From contig JAGBSS010000071.1 in the NCBI GenBank assembly GCA_017631725.1, positions 1 to 13,535 of the forward strand: a DNA stretch of 13,535 bases. The letters run 5' to 3'. The DNA is from Clostridia bacterium. GTDB lineage: Bacteria > Bacillota > Clostridia > Christensenellales > Borkfalkiaceae. The position numbers and the translations under genes are program-made. This document shows, in pieces, positions 1-6,489 of the stretch (position 1 is the first letter of the stretch; the number at the start of each line of letters is the position of its first letter). Under the pieces are notes generated by a model that was not told the origin of the DNA, made no database searches, and saw only the letters and a list, made by a program, of their open reading frames with translations.

Positions 1-592
1 GTGATGCAAATAAGTCTGCAATTGGGAACACAATTAAAACTGCTACAATTGCAACTGCTATTGAGATTAATGAAATTACTACAGGTCCGGTAAGTTTTGT
101 GTTTACTTTAGAGAAATATCTGTCATTATTTACCGTTATACCAAAACTATAAATTACGTTTAAAAGTAAAACGCCTAAAATTGCAAAACGGAAAATGGTA
201 AATGGTAAAATTCCAGCAACAACTTCGCCAAGAATTGAAAATACTGCAAGTGCTAATAGCCCAATTTTGTCAAATGAAACGTTGCCACTTTTTTCAACAG
301 TCTTTTTAACCATTTTCACGCCACTTGCAATACAAGAAATAACTGCAACTACTATAATGAAAAGTGAAACTGCGTAAGCAACTATATCTACCCAATCTGT
401 AGCGCCAATAATAGCCGTTATAAGGTCAATAAGCCCGGCGGTTTCTACAAAGAAAGGAAGCACTATTAAAGCAATAAGGCTTAAAAGTGTTATAACAATT
501 GACAATATGCCAAATGCTAAACCAAAATTTCTAAAGCCACGTTGTTTTTCTACCTTTTCTTTTCCAAATTGAAAAATACTTTCGTAACCCAT
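1..592 (-). CDS. Unrecognised multi-spanning membrane protein, C-terminus beyond the window
   Basis: The frame is open from an ATG at 592-590 to the window edge, giving 197 visible residues with no stop. The start is supported by an AGGAG-type ribosome binding site just upstream (plus-strand CTCCTC near 598-603). A short charged N-terminus (MGYESIFQFGKEKVEKQRG) is followed by about five hydrophobic segments at residues 25-48, 69-91, 109-129, 133-152 and 170-190. These are joined by short polar loops, including a basic loop (KMVKKTVEKSGN, about 93-104) that probably faces the cytoplasm. No catalytic motif, transporter signature or lipobox is visible, so the function is unknown. The gene is transcribed alone from its own consensus promoter at 655-683. 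It could be an uncharacterised integral membrane protein of a lineage-specific family; the coding call is firm, the role is not. Confidence 0.8.
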   Translation of the reverse strand, partial: MGYESIFQFGKEKVEKQRGFRNFGLAFGILSIVITLLSLIALIVLPFFVETAGLIDLITAIIGATDWVDIVAYAVSLFIIVVAVISCIASGVKMVKKTVEKSGNVSFDKIGLLALAVFSILGEVVAGILPFTIFRFAILGVLLLNVIYSFGITVNNDRYFSKVNTKLTGPVVISLISIAVAIVAVLIVFPIADLFAS

Positions 593-654
593 AAACTCTC
601 CTCTGCAAAGCCAAGTTTTGCTTTGCTTACGATTATTAATGTAAATATATAGTT

Positions 655-683
655 ATTATACAACAATAGATAATGTTAGTCAA
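655..683 (-). promoter_or_regulatory. Consensus sigma-A promoter for the membrane protein gene
   Basis: On the minus strand, TTGACT (678-683) is followed after exactly 17 nt by TATAAT (655-660), which is five of six and six of six consensus bases. Transcription would start near 648, leaving a leader of about 55 nt before the ATG at 592. No terminator for the upstream glycerate kinase gene was recognised in 684-791, so some read-through is possible. Confidence 0.85.
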
Positions 684-791
684 TAGCGCATACTAATTTT
701 TTTGTCCGTTTTATATATTATATATGTCTTTATGGTTAATTATGCACATACCGTTAAGGCTTTTTCTGTAAAATTACCTATTAATAGCCAC

Positions 792-1931
792 TTATCCCTT
801 TTGTCTTGTGCTTTTTAAAAATCTTAAAACGTTTTCTACGCAAAACTCTAAATTCTCTTTGGTTTTATATCTTGAAACGGAAAAATCTTGTGGCAAGCGA
901 TTTATAGTAAATATACTTGTCACACCCATTTCATATGCCCCTTGCAAATCTCCTTCTGCCCCGCCAACAATTGCAATAACCGGAACGTTTTGCTCTTTTG
1001 CCTTTTGGCTAACCCCTATAACCACTTTTCCCATAAGACTTTGGCTATCTATTTTGCCTTCACCTGTAAAAATAAGGTCTGCATCGGAGATTAATTGGCT
1101 AAAGTTAACGGTTTCTAAAACGGTGTTTATACCCATTTTAAGTTGTGCCCCTAAAAAGGCAACTGCGCCTGCGCCCATTGCACCTGCCGCACCGCCACCC
1201 TTAAGGTTAGAAACGTTTATTTTAAGTTGTTTTTCTATAACTAAAGAAATACTTTTTAAGCCAAGGTCTAATTGTTCTACCGTTTTTTCATCTGCACCTT
1301 TTTGTGGAGCGTAAACGTAGGCCGCCCCATTTTTGCCATATGGTGGGTTGTCAATATCACACATTGCGGTAATTTTTATCCCTTTTAAGTTTTCTTTTGC
1401 CTTGCTAACGTCTATTTTAGCAACGTTAACAAGTGTTCCACCCGTAGGAATAAATTCTTTTCCACTTGCATCAAAAAATTTTACACCAAGTGCTGCCGCA
1501 GCCCCCGTGCCGTAATCGTTAGTTGCCGAACCGCCAAGCCCAAGAATAATATTTTTGCAATCACTTTTAATTGCGTGCATAATAAGTTCACCAACGCCGT
1601 AGGTAGTAGTCTTTTTAGGGTCTTTACAATTTTCCACAAGTGGCAAGCCCGCAACTGCCGCCATTTCTATAACGGCGGTATTATCGTTTAAAACTCCATA
1701 AAAGCCGTTCATCTTTTCAAATAACGGGCCGGTACAAGAAATATTAATCTTTTTCCCACCAAGTGCCGTTAAAAAACAATCTACCGTGCCTTCTCCACCA
1801 TCTGCCACGGGAAGGCATACTGTCTTTGCGTTTGGGAACACTTCAGAAATTTTCCTTTCTATTACAGAACAAATTTCAGTAGAAGATATAGTTCCTTTAA
1901 ACGAATCGGGAATAATAACAAATTTCTTCAT
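792..1931 (-). CDS. glxK: Glycerate 2-kinase (GlxK/GarK family)
   Basis: This cytoplasmic enzyme phosphorylates D-glycerate with ATP, giving 2-phosphoglycerate for lower glycolysis. The 379-residue length is normal for the family (about 375-385). Family signatures are all present: DSFKGT near residue 9, PVADGGEGT near 41-49, the glycine-rich LGGSATND near 132-139, DNPPYGKNGAAYVYAPQKGA near 194-213, and the C-terminal TGEGKIDSQS near 289-298. The gene sits 46 nt downstream of hydA, separated by a strong hairpin. The only Shine-Dalgarno-like sequence upstream of the ATG is a weak GGTG, unlike the strong AAGGAG sites of neighbouring genes. Expression may come from read-through or from a weak promoter overlapping the hairpin. 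Family assignment is secure. The choice between the 2-phosphoglycerate and 3-phosphoglycerate product rests on the family, not on residues I can read. Confidence 0.95.
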   Translation of the reverse strand: MKKFVIIPDSFKGTISSTEICSVIERKISEVFPNAKTVCLPVADGGEGTVDCFLTALGGKKINISCTGPLFEKMNGFYGVLNDNTAVIEMAAVAGLPLVENCKDPKKTTTYGVGELIMHAIKSDCKNIILGLGGSATNDYGTGAAAALGVKFFDASGKEFIPTGGTLVNVAKIDVSKAKENLKGIKITAMCDIDNPPYGKNGAAYVYAPQKGADEKTVEQLDLGLKSISLVIEKQLKINVSNLKGGGAAGAMGAGAVAFLGAQLKMGINTVLETVNFSQLISDADLIFTGEGKIDSQSLMGKVVIGVSQKAKEQNVPVIAIVGGAEGDLQGAYEMGVTSIFTINRLPQDFSVSRYKTKENLEFCVENVLRFLKSTRQKG

Positions 1932-1936
1932 AAAAC

Positions 1937-1965
1937 ACCATATATATTATTAAAGCCCGCATCAA
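1937..1965 (-). promoter_or_regulatory. Possible weak promoter for glxK inside the terminator hairpin
   Basis: On the minus strand TTGATG (1960-1965), in the hairpin loop and distal arm, is followed after 17 nt by TATGGT (1937-1942). If used, the start site would fall at about 1930, on the glxK start codon itself, implying a leaderless or nearly leaderless mRNA. The -10 matches are modest, and the AT-rich setting makes chance matches likely. Confidence 0.2.
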
Positions 1966-1976
1966 GCGGGCTTTAA
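1950..1976 (-). terminator. Rho-independent terminator of the hydCBA operon
   Basis: A perfect 11-bp inverted repeat (TTAAAGCCCGC / GCGGGCTTTAA) with a 5-nt loop starts 1 nt after the hydA stop codon. On the minus strand the stem is followed by an AT-rich tract (AATAATATATA) rather than a clean T run, so termination may be partial. It fills most of the 46-nt hydA-glxK gap. Confidence 0.75.
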
Positions 1977-1977
1977 A

Positions 1978-3651
1978 TTACCTTTTTCTATAAGTTGTGT
2001 GTAAAAGCTCGTGCGCTTTATCTTTAATAACGTTTTTATAAAGGTCTGCAATAACAGGATTTTCTTCTGCCCTTCTTACAACAGAATTTTTATCTGCTTG
2101 GTAAAGACCAACGTTTCTTGCATTTATATCTTTGTTTGCAGAAGGTTGACCACCACCGTTAACACAACCACCGGGGCATGCCATAATTTCTATAAAGTCG
2201 AATTGTTCGCCTGCTTGTAATCTTCTGATAACTTTTTCTGCATTACCAAGACCACTTGCTACTGCAATTTTTAAATTTCTTTCACCGAAAGGAATTTCAA
2301 ACTCTTTAATACCTTCACTACCACGTTGACCTAAATTTGCCAAGGTTAAAAGGTTAGAACGAGTTTTATCTTCACTTACCTTTCTTAAAACGGCTTCGGT
2401 AACGCCACCCGTTACACCAAATATAACGCCTGCGCCAGAAACGGTGCTAAATGGCATATCTACTGCTTCTGGCTCTAATTCTTCGAAAATAATGCCAGAT
2501 TCTCTAATGAGTCTTATTAAACCTTTTGTGGTTAAAACTGCATCAACGTTTTTGTCGCCATCAACAATAAATTCTTCTCTTGCCGCTTCAAACTTTTTAG
2601 CCGTACAAGGCATTACTGCAACGTGGAAGTGCTTAACGTCTTTATTCATTTCCTTTAAAACTGATGCCATCATTTGCATTGGGGAACGGCAAGATGAAAT
2701 ATTATCTAAAAGTTCTGGGTGCTTTTTCTCTGCATATTGAATCCAAGCAGGACAGCAAGACGTTATAAGTGGTAAATTTTTGCCTGATTGTAATCTTTCT
2801 GCAAACTCTTTAGTTTCTTCCATAACGGTAAGGTCTGCGCTTAATGTGGTATCGTAAACTTCATCAAATCCCATACGGCGAAGAGCAGCAACAATTTTAC
2901 CCATTACGTTTTTACCGTTTTTAACACCGAGTTCTTTGCCGATTGCAACCCTTACTGCAGGTGCAATTTGAACGGTAGTTTTTACTGAACTGTCGTGTAA
3001 TGCATCCCAAATTACTTCTGCCTCGCTATGAAGAACGAGAGCACCGGTAGGACAAACGGAAACGCATTGGCCACAGCCTACGCAAGGAGAATCTTTAATA
3101 GGTTTGCCAAACGCGGTTGAAATTACCATTTTAGAACCACGGAAAGCAAAGTCTATAGCGCCAACGTTTTGAACTTCGTTACACATTCTAACGCAGTCGC
3201 CACAAAGAATACATTTAGATTGGTCTTTTACTATGCAAGGAGAAGATTCATCTTTTTTAACTTCAGGCGCATTGTTTGGGAAACGAACGCCTTCAATATG
3301 GAACACCCTTGCAAGGTCTTGCAACTTGCAGTCGTTATTCTTTTCACAAACGGTACAATCTCTGCAGTGGTTAGCAAGTAAAAGTTCCAAAATATTTTTA
3401 CGATATTTTCTTAATTTTTCGGTATTGGTTTTAATTTTCATACCTGCTTTTGGTGGAGTAGAACAAGCGGCTTCTAAACTGCCCCATTCGTTTTCAACCA
3501 TACACATACGACAAGCGCCATATACAGAAAGTTCAGAGTGATAGCAAAAGGTAGGAATTTGAATTCCTGCTTTTCTAATAAGTTCAAGTAAGTTTTTTTC
3601 ACCGTTAATCTCTACGGGAATTCCATCTACGGTCACAAATTGTTTTTCCAT
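1978..3651 (-). CDS. hydA: [FeFe] hydrogenase catalytic subunit HydA
   Basis: This subunit carries the H-cluster that makes or oxidises H2. In order: an N-terminal 2Fe-2S domain (Cys36, 47, 50, 63); a His-ligated 4Fe-4S site of the form Hx3Cx2Cx5C (His95, Cys99, 102, 108); two 4Fe-4S ferredoxin sites (Cys147/150/153/157 and 190/193/196/200); then the H-cluster domain with TSCCPAW (297-303), MPCTAKKFEA (347-356) and the ACPGGCVNGGGQP region (491-503). By homology to the Clostridium enzyme the H-cluster ligands are Cys300, 349, 492 and 496, with Cys299 as the proton-transfer residue. The 557-residue length matches an M3-type hydrogenase without the extra C-terminal 2Fe-2S domain found in some bifurcating HydA proteins. 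The AAGGAG site lies inside the last hydB codons, and the ATG follows the hydB stop by 1 nt, so the two genes are translationally linked. Confidence 0.97.
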   Translation of the reverse strand: MEKQFVTVDGIPVEINGEKNLLELIRKAGIQIPTFCYHSELSVYGACRMCMVENEWGSLEAACSTPPKAGMKIKTNTEKLRKYRKNILELLLANHCRDCTVCEKNNDCKLQDLARVFHIEGVRFPNNAPEVKKDESSPCIVKDQSKCILCGDCVRMCNEVQNVGAIDFAFRGSKMVISTAFGKPIKDSPCVGCGQCVSVCPTGALVLHSEAEVIWDALHDSSVKTTVQIAPAVRVAIGKELGVKNGKNVMGKIVAALRRMGFDEVYDTTLSADLTVMEETKEFAERLQSGKNLPLITSCCPAWIQYAEKKHPELLDNISSCRSPMQMMASVLKEMNKDVKHFHVAVMPCTAKKFEAAREEFIVDGDKNVDAVLTTKGLIRLIRESGIIFEELEPEAVDMPFSTVSGAGVIFGVTGGVTEAVLRKVSEDKTRSNLLTLANLGQRGSEGIKEFEIPFGERNLKIAVASGLGNAEKVIRRLQAGEQFDFIEIMACPGGCVNGGGQPSANKDINARNVGLYQADKNSVVRRAEENPVIADLYKNVIKDKAHELLHTTYRKR

Positions 3652-3652
3652 A

Positions 3653-5524
3653 TTAGTTCTCCTTTATTGCCTTGAACGGACATGCAGAAAGGCAACTTCC
3701 GCACTTAATACATTTAGATTGGTCTATTTCAAATGGTTCTTTAATTTTGCCGTTAATAGCACCAACAGGACAAAGCCTTGCACATTTTGAACAGCCTTTG
3801 CAAAGATCTTTGTCAATAGTAATAGTTTTTAATTTTTGACATTCGCCTGCTGGGCAACGTTTTTCGTAAATATGTGCTTCGTATTCGTTTCTAAAATATT
3901 TAATGGTAGAAAGAACAGGGCCTGCGGCAGTTTTGCCAAGACCACAAAGAGCCATTGCTGAAATCATTTCACCAAGTTCTTCTAAAAGTTCAATATCTCC
4001 ATCTTGACCTTTGCCTTCTACTATTCTTTCTAAAATTTCAAGCATACGCTTTGTTCCTTCTCTACAAGGAACGCATTTACCACAAGATTCGTTTTGGGTA
4101 AAGTTCATAAAGAATCTCGCAACTTCTACCATACAAGTGCTTTCATCCATAACAACCAAACCACCAGAACCGATAATTGCACCAACTTTTTTAAGCGAGT
4201 CAAAGTCAAGTGGCAAATCTAAATGTTCTTCGGTTAAGCAACCACCAGATGGGCCACCAATTTGAACTGCTTTAAATTTCTTGCCATCTCTCATACCGCC
4301 ACCGATATCAAAGATGATTTCTCTTAAGGTTGTACCCATTGGAACTTCGATAAGGCCGGTGTTTTTAACGTTACCGGTAAGAGCGAACGCTTTTGTTCCA
4401 GAACTCTTTTCCGTTCCGTAATTTTTATACCAACTTGCACCGTTTACAATAATTAGTGGAACGTTTGCAAAAGTTTCTACGTTGTTTAAAACGGTAGGTT
4501 TATCGAAAAGACCGTGTTCAACCGTTCTTGGAGGTTTAACCCTTGGCATACCACGTTTACCTTCGATAGATGCTGTAAGAGCAGAGCCTTCACCACAAAC
4601 GAACGCACCTGCACCACGGCTTATTTTAATTGTGAAAGAGAAGTTAGAGCCTAAAATGTTTTCGCCTAAAAGGCCGTATTCGGTTGCTTGCTTAATTGCA
4701 TTTTTAAGTTTAGCAACAGCCACAGGGTATTCTGCCCTAACGTAAATGTAACCTTCACTTGCACCCGTTGCAATACCTGCAACAATCATGCCTTCAAGCA
4801 TTCTGTGTGGATCGTCTTCCATAACAGAACGGTCCATAAACGCACCGGGGTCACCTTCGTCGCCGTTACATACAACGTATTTAGGGAAGTTCTTTTGTCT
4901 AGCAACTTGACTCCATTTTCTACCAGCAGGGAATCCACCACCGCCACGGCCACGAAGACCAGATTCGGAAATTTCGTTAACGATGTCTTCGCTATTCATT
5001 TCGAAAGGTGCCTTTTCTAATGCAGTATAACCATCGTTAGCAAGATATTCATCAATGTTGGTAGCATCTATTTTGTCGCAGTTGAAAAGTGAAAGTTTAG
5101 TTTGTAATTTATAGAAAGGAACTTGTTTTTGTTCAACGTAAGTTTTGCCGTTTTCGGTATAGCAAAGTCTTTCTACACATTCGCCCTTTAAAACGGTTTT
5201 TTCAACTATTTCTTCACAATCTTCTTCTTTAACTTTAACGTAAAGCCAATCGGTAGGTTCAATTCTAACTAATGGACCCATTTCGCAGAAACCATGGCAA
5301 CCACTTTTCTTAAGCCTTACGTCTTTAGCGTTTTCCTTTTCTAAAACAACGCTAAATTCAATATTTTTCTCCTTCATAATAGAAAGGAATTTTTCATAAA
5401 CCTTGTTTGCGCCTTTAGAAACACAACCGGCACCGCCGCATACAACAATGCGAAGTTTTTCTTTTGCAAGCGCTGCTTTAACTAAATTGCGATAATCTCT
5501 TAATTCTGCAACGTTTTTAAACAT
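3653..5524 (-). CDS. hydB: Hydrogenase subunit HydB, NuoF-like NAD(P)H:FMN electron-transfer subunit
   Basis: HydB exchanges electrons with NAD(P)H through FMN and passes them along FeS clusters towards HydA. The protein has 623 residues. In order: a thioredoxin-like 2Fe-2S domain (Cys29, 34, 76, 80); the complex I 51-kDa/NuoF core with the glycine-rich RGRGGGGFPAGRKW (about 191-204) and CNGDEGDPGAF (219-229) for FMN and NAD binding; SLBB-like linker sequence; the N3-type 4Fe-4S site CGKCVPC (481-487) with a fourth Cys at about 527; and a C-terminal pair of 4Fe-4S ferredoxin motifs (Cys575/578/581/585 and 605/608/611/615). This order is the classic HydB arrangement of trimeric hydrogenases. 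The start overlaps the end of hydC by 8 nt and has an AAGGAG-type site within hydC. All expected ligands are present. Whether the nucleotide is NAD or NADP cannot be decided here. Confidence 0.97.
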   Translation of the reverse strand: MFKNVAELRDYRNLVKAALAKEKLRIVVCGGAGCVSKGANKVYEKFLSIMKEKNIEFSVVLEKENAKDVRLKKSGCHGFCEMGPLVRIEPTDWLYVKVKEEDCEEIVEKTVLKGECVERLCYTENGKTYVEQKQVPFYKLQTKLSLFNCDKIDATNIDEYLANDGYTALEKAPFEMNSEDIVNEISESGLRGRGGGGFPAGRKWSQVARQKNFPKYVVCNGDEGDPGAFMDRSVMEDDPHRMLEGMIVAGIATGASEGYIYVRAEYPVAVAKLKNAIKQATEYGLLGENILGSNFSFTIKISRGAGAFVCGEGSALTASIEGKRGMPRVKPPRTVEHGLFDKPTVLNNVETFANVPLIIVNGASWYKNYGTEKSSGTKAFALTGNVKNTGLIEVPMGTTLREIIFDIGGGMRDGKKFKAVQIGGPSGGCLTEEHLDLPLDFDSLKKVGAIIGSGGLVVMDESTCMVEVARFFMNFTQNESCGKCVPCREGTKRMLEILERIVEGKGQDGDIELLEELGEMISAMALCGLGKTAAGPVLSTIKYFRNEYEAHIYEKRCPAGECQKLKTITIDKDLCKGCSKCARLCPVGAINGKIKEPFEIDQSKCIKCGSCLSACPFKAIKEN

Positions 5525-5999
5525 TTTCCTTCTCCTTAATGCTCTTTAAAAGTTCTACTGCGCTGTCAGGCGTCATAGTAGGATAAATTTCATCGTTAAC
5601 CATAATTGCAGGTGCTGAAGAACAAGCGCCAAGGCAAGAAACGGTTTCTACCGTGAAAATAAAATCGTCGGTAGTTTTTTTGCTTTCGGATAAGCCAAGT
5701 TCTTTTCTCATTGCATCTAAAATTGCTGTAGACTTTCTAACGTGGCAAGCAGTTCCATCGCAAATTTTAATTACGTATTTACCTTTCTTTTCTAAAGAGA
5801 AGTTTTCGTAAAAAGTTGCAACGCCGTAAATGCCAGCTTCTGGTATGTCTAATTTTTCTGCTATGTAAGGGAAAATTTCCGCAGGAAGATATCTATAAAC
5901 TTCTTGCGCCCTTTGAAGTATAGCAATAAGCGCTTTCTTTTCTGTGCCGAATTCACTTATCGCTTGGTCTAAAACTGTAAAATCGATTTTGTTTTCCAT
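5517..5999 (-). CDS. hydC: Hydrogenase subunit HydC, NuoE-like 2Fe-2S protein
   Basis: This is the small thioredoxin-fold subunit that pairs with HydB, as NuoE pairs with NuoF. The 160-residue protein begins MENKIDFTVL. It has the NuoE helical N-terminus, the GVATFYENF motif (59-67), and 2Fe-2S ligands Cys80, 85, 122 and 126 in the pattern Cx4C then Cx3C (CDGTAC, CLGAC). I chose the ATG at 5999-5997 because AAGGAGAG lies just before it. A longer in-frame reading from a TTG at 6083 would add 28 residues with no ribosome binding site and no family homology, and would sit inside the operator repeats. This is the first gene of hydCBA and overlaps hydB by 8 nt. The leader from the predicted start site to this ATG is about 120 nt. 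Confidence 0.95.
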   Translation of the reverse strand: MENKIDFTVLDQAISEFGTEKKALIAILQRAQEVYRYLPAEIFPYIAEKLDIPEAGIYGVATFYENFSLEKKGKYVIKICDGTACHVRKSTAILDAMRKELGLSESKKTTDDFIFTVETVSCLGACSSAPAIMVNDEIYPTMTPDSAVELLKSIKEKENV

Positions 6000-6003
6000 A
6001 AGG

Positions 6004-6011
6004 CTCTCCTT
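6004..6011 (-). promoter_or_regulatory. Ribosome binding site fixing the hydC start
   Basis: AAGGAGAG on the minus strand ends 4 nt before the hydC ATG (5999), with the AGGAG core about 6 nt away. It decides for the 160-residue HydC over the longer in-frame reading. Confidence 0.85.
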
Positions 6012-6026
6012 TTTTATTCGATTGTA

Positions 6027-6061
6027 AAGCAAAATCACGTTAAACGCCGTTAATTTTGCTT
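6027..6061 (-). promoter_or_regulatory. Hairpin in the hydCBA mRNA leader
   Basis: The arms AAGCAAAAT (6053-6061 on minus) and ATTTTGCTT (6027-6035 on minus) are perfect 9-bp complements separated by 17 nt. In the mRNA this forms a stem about 16 nt upstream of the ribosome binding site. The following sequence (TACAATCG) has no U run, so a role in mRNA stability or translation control is more likely than termination. The stem is AU-rich and could be incidental. Confidence 0.35.
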
Positions 6062-6077
6062 GATGTGAGTTATATTT

Positions 6078-6124
6078 TGCCAACTTTTAGCCAAAAGCCA
6101 AACTATGGCATTATTGTGCCAAAG
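6078..6124 (-). promoter_or_regulatory. Putative hydCBA operator: palindrome plus TTGGC repeats
   Basis: Directly downstream of the -10 box lies a 22-bp near-palindrome (6103-6124). Its core TGGCA / TGCCA is perfect over 5 bp with a 6-bp centre, and 7 of 8 arm positions pair. It covers the predicted start site (about 6119), a typical repressor position. On the minus strand three more TTGGC elements follow (at 6097-6101, 6090-6094 and 6079-6083). It does not match the Rex consensus TTGTTAA-N4-TTAACAA, nor sigma-54 spacing. The cognate regulator is unknown. Confidence 0.5.
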
Positions 6125-6125
6125 T

Positions 6126-6154
6126 ATTTTACTACTTTTAAGTGTTTTTGTCAA
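6126..6154 (-). promoter_or_regulatory. Consensus sigma-A promoter of hydCBA
   Basis: On the minus strand TTGACA (6149-6154), a perfect -35, is followed after 17 nt by TAAAAT (6126-6131). The start site is predicted near 6119, inside the palindrome. Such a strong core promoter suggests that control is by repression rather than by an activator. Confidence 0.88.
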
Positions 6155-6280
6155 TGCAAAAACCATTTTTACTTACTAAAATGTTTAAATATTTTATTAG
6201 TTCATTATAACACTAAAAAACAAAAAACATAGCAAGTTATGGATACCCTATAATGGATTTTTAATTTAATACAAAAGTGT
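6155..6280. other. Intergenic stretch with no gene seen
   Basis: This AT-rich stretch lies upstream of the hydCBA promoter. Only trivial ORFs are present, such as a 9-codon one at 6181-6210. A TATAAT on the plus strand (6249-6254) has no acceptable -35 at 16-18 nt, so no promoter is called. Confidence 0.5.
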
Positions 6281-6327
6281 AGCCCACTATAATTCGCTTT
6301 AAGGCGAAATATGGTGGGCTTTTCTTT
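6281..6327 (+). terminator. 40-bp imperfect palindrome with T tract, terminator-like
   Basis: Arms 6281-6300 and 6301-6320 pair over about 18 positions (AGCCCAC...GTGGGCT outermost, TTCGC...GCGAA inside, two G-U pairs and one mismatch). They are followed on the plus strand by TTTTCTTT. This looks like a strong intrinsic terminator reading rightward, yet no plus-strand gene lies to its left in the window. The minus-strand side lacks a T run. The copy ACAAAAG occurs on both sides (6271-6277 and 6332-6338) but is not flush with the palindrome. Confidence 0.55.
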
Positions 6328-6347
6328 ATCCACAAAAGATTAAAATA

Positions 6348-6376
6348 AGCCGGGAGTAAAAACTCTCGGCTTTTTT
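6348..6376. terminator. Second hairpin with T6 tract, probably bidirectional terminator
   Basis: AGCCGGGAGT (6348-6357) and ACTCTCGGCT (6362-6371) form a 10-bp stem with one G-U pair and a 4-nt A loop, followed on the plus strand by T6 (6371-6376). Read on the minus strand it starts right at the stop codon of the 26-codon remnant and is followed by TTATTTTAATCTTTT, so it can end that transcript too. Confidence 0.6.
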
Positions 6377-6455
6377 ACTGCTTATTTTTTATCAACTTTA
6401 TTTTTAATTCTTTTCCCCATAAATGTCTATGTCCGAAAAATGCGATTGTTTTCAT
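6375..6455 (-). pseudogene. 26-codon remnant resembling the N-terminus of a SLOG/DUF1273-type protein
   Basis: On the minus strand an ATG at 6455-6453 opens a 26-residue frame, MKTIAFFGHRHLWGKELKIK then LIKNKQ, ending TAA at 6377-6375. The start has a purine-rich GGGGTGG site about 6-8 nt upstream and an extended -10 promoter further up, so it looks like the true 5' end of a gene. The opening KTIAFFGHR strongly resembles the nucleotide-binding N-terminus of SLOG-superfamily (DUF1273-like) proteins, which usually run to 150-200 residues. Here the frame stops after the first strand and helix and meets a terminator at once, as if an internal deletion removed the rest. It may instead be a real small peptide. 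Family recognition rests on one short motif. Confidence 0.4.
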
Positions 6456-6477
6456 TACTTACCACCCCATATATTCC

Positions 6478-6486
6478 ATTATAGCA
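6478..6486 (-). promoter_or_regulatory. Extended -10 promoter for the minus-strand remnant
   Basis: The minus strand reads TGCTATAAT, a full extended -10 element, with no TTGACA-like -35. Transcription would start near 6471, 16 nt before the remnant's ATG. The first 12-bp direct repeat (6490-6501) lies 4 bp upstream of this element, where a bound regulator would block or recruit polymerase. Confidence 0.5.
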
Positions 6487-6489
6487 CAA

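Noticed and set aside
195..377. Plus-strand 60-codon ORF
   Set aside because: It lies antisense to the membrane protein frame, which has a consensus promoter, ribosome binding site and clean hydrophobic pattern; no such support exists for the plus-strand frame.
808..1314. Plus-strand 168-codon ORF
   Set aside because: It is antisense to the well-recognised glycerate kinase; its length reflects the low frequency of stop codons opposite that gene.
6040..6053. Rex-like site (TTAA...TTAA) in the hydC leader
   Set aside because: The spacing is 6 nt rather than 4, and the outer TTG/CAA bases of the Rex consensus are missing.
6000..6083. Longer HydC reading from a TTG start at 6083
   Set aside because: The 28 extra residues have no ribosome binding site, no NuoE-like sequence and run through the operator repeats; the ATG at 5999 has AAGGAGAG in front.
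6106..6121. TGGCAC...TGCCA as a sigma-54 (-24/-12) promoter
   Set aside because: The GG-to-GC spacing is 9 nt instead of 10, and a consensus sigma-A promoter lies directly adjacent; the symmetry fits an operator better.
6271..6338. MITE-like element: palindrome flanked by ACAAAAG direct repeats
   Set aside because: The 7-bp repeats are not flush with the palindrome ends, are AT-rich and easily arise by chance; a terminator explains the hairpin and T tract.
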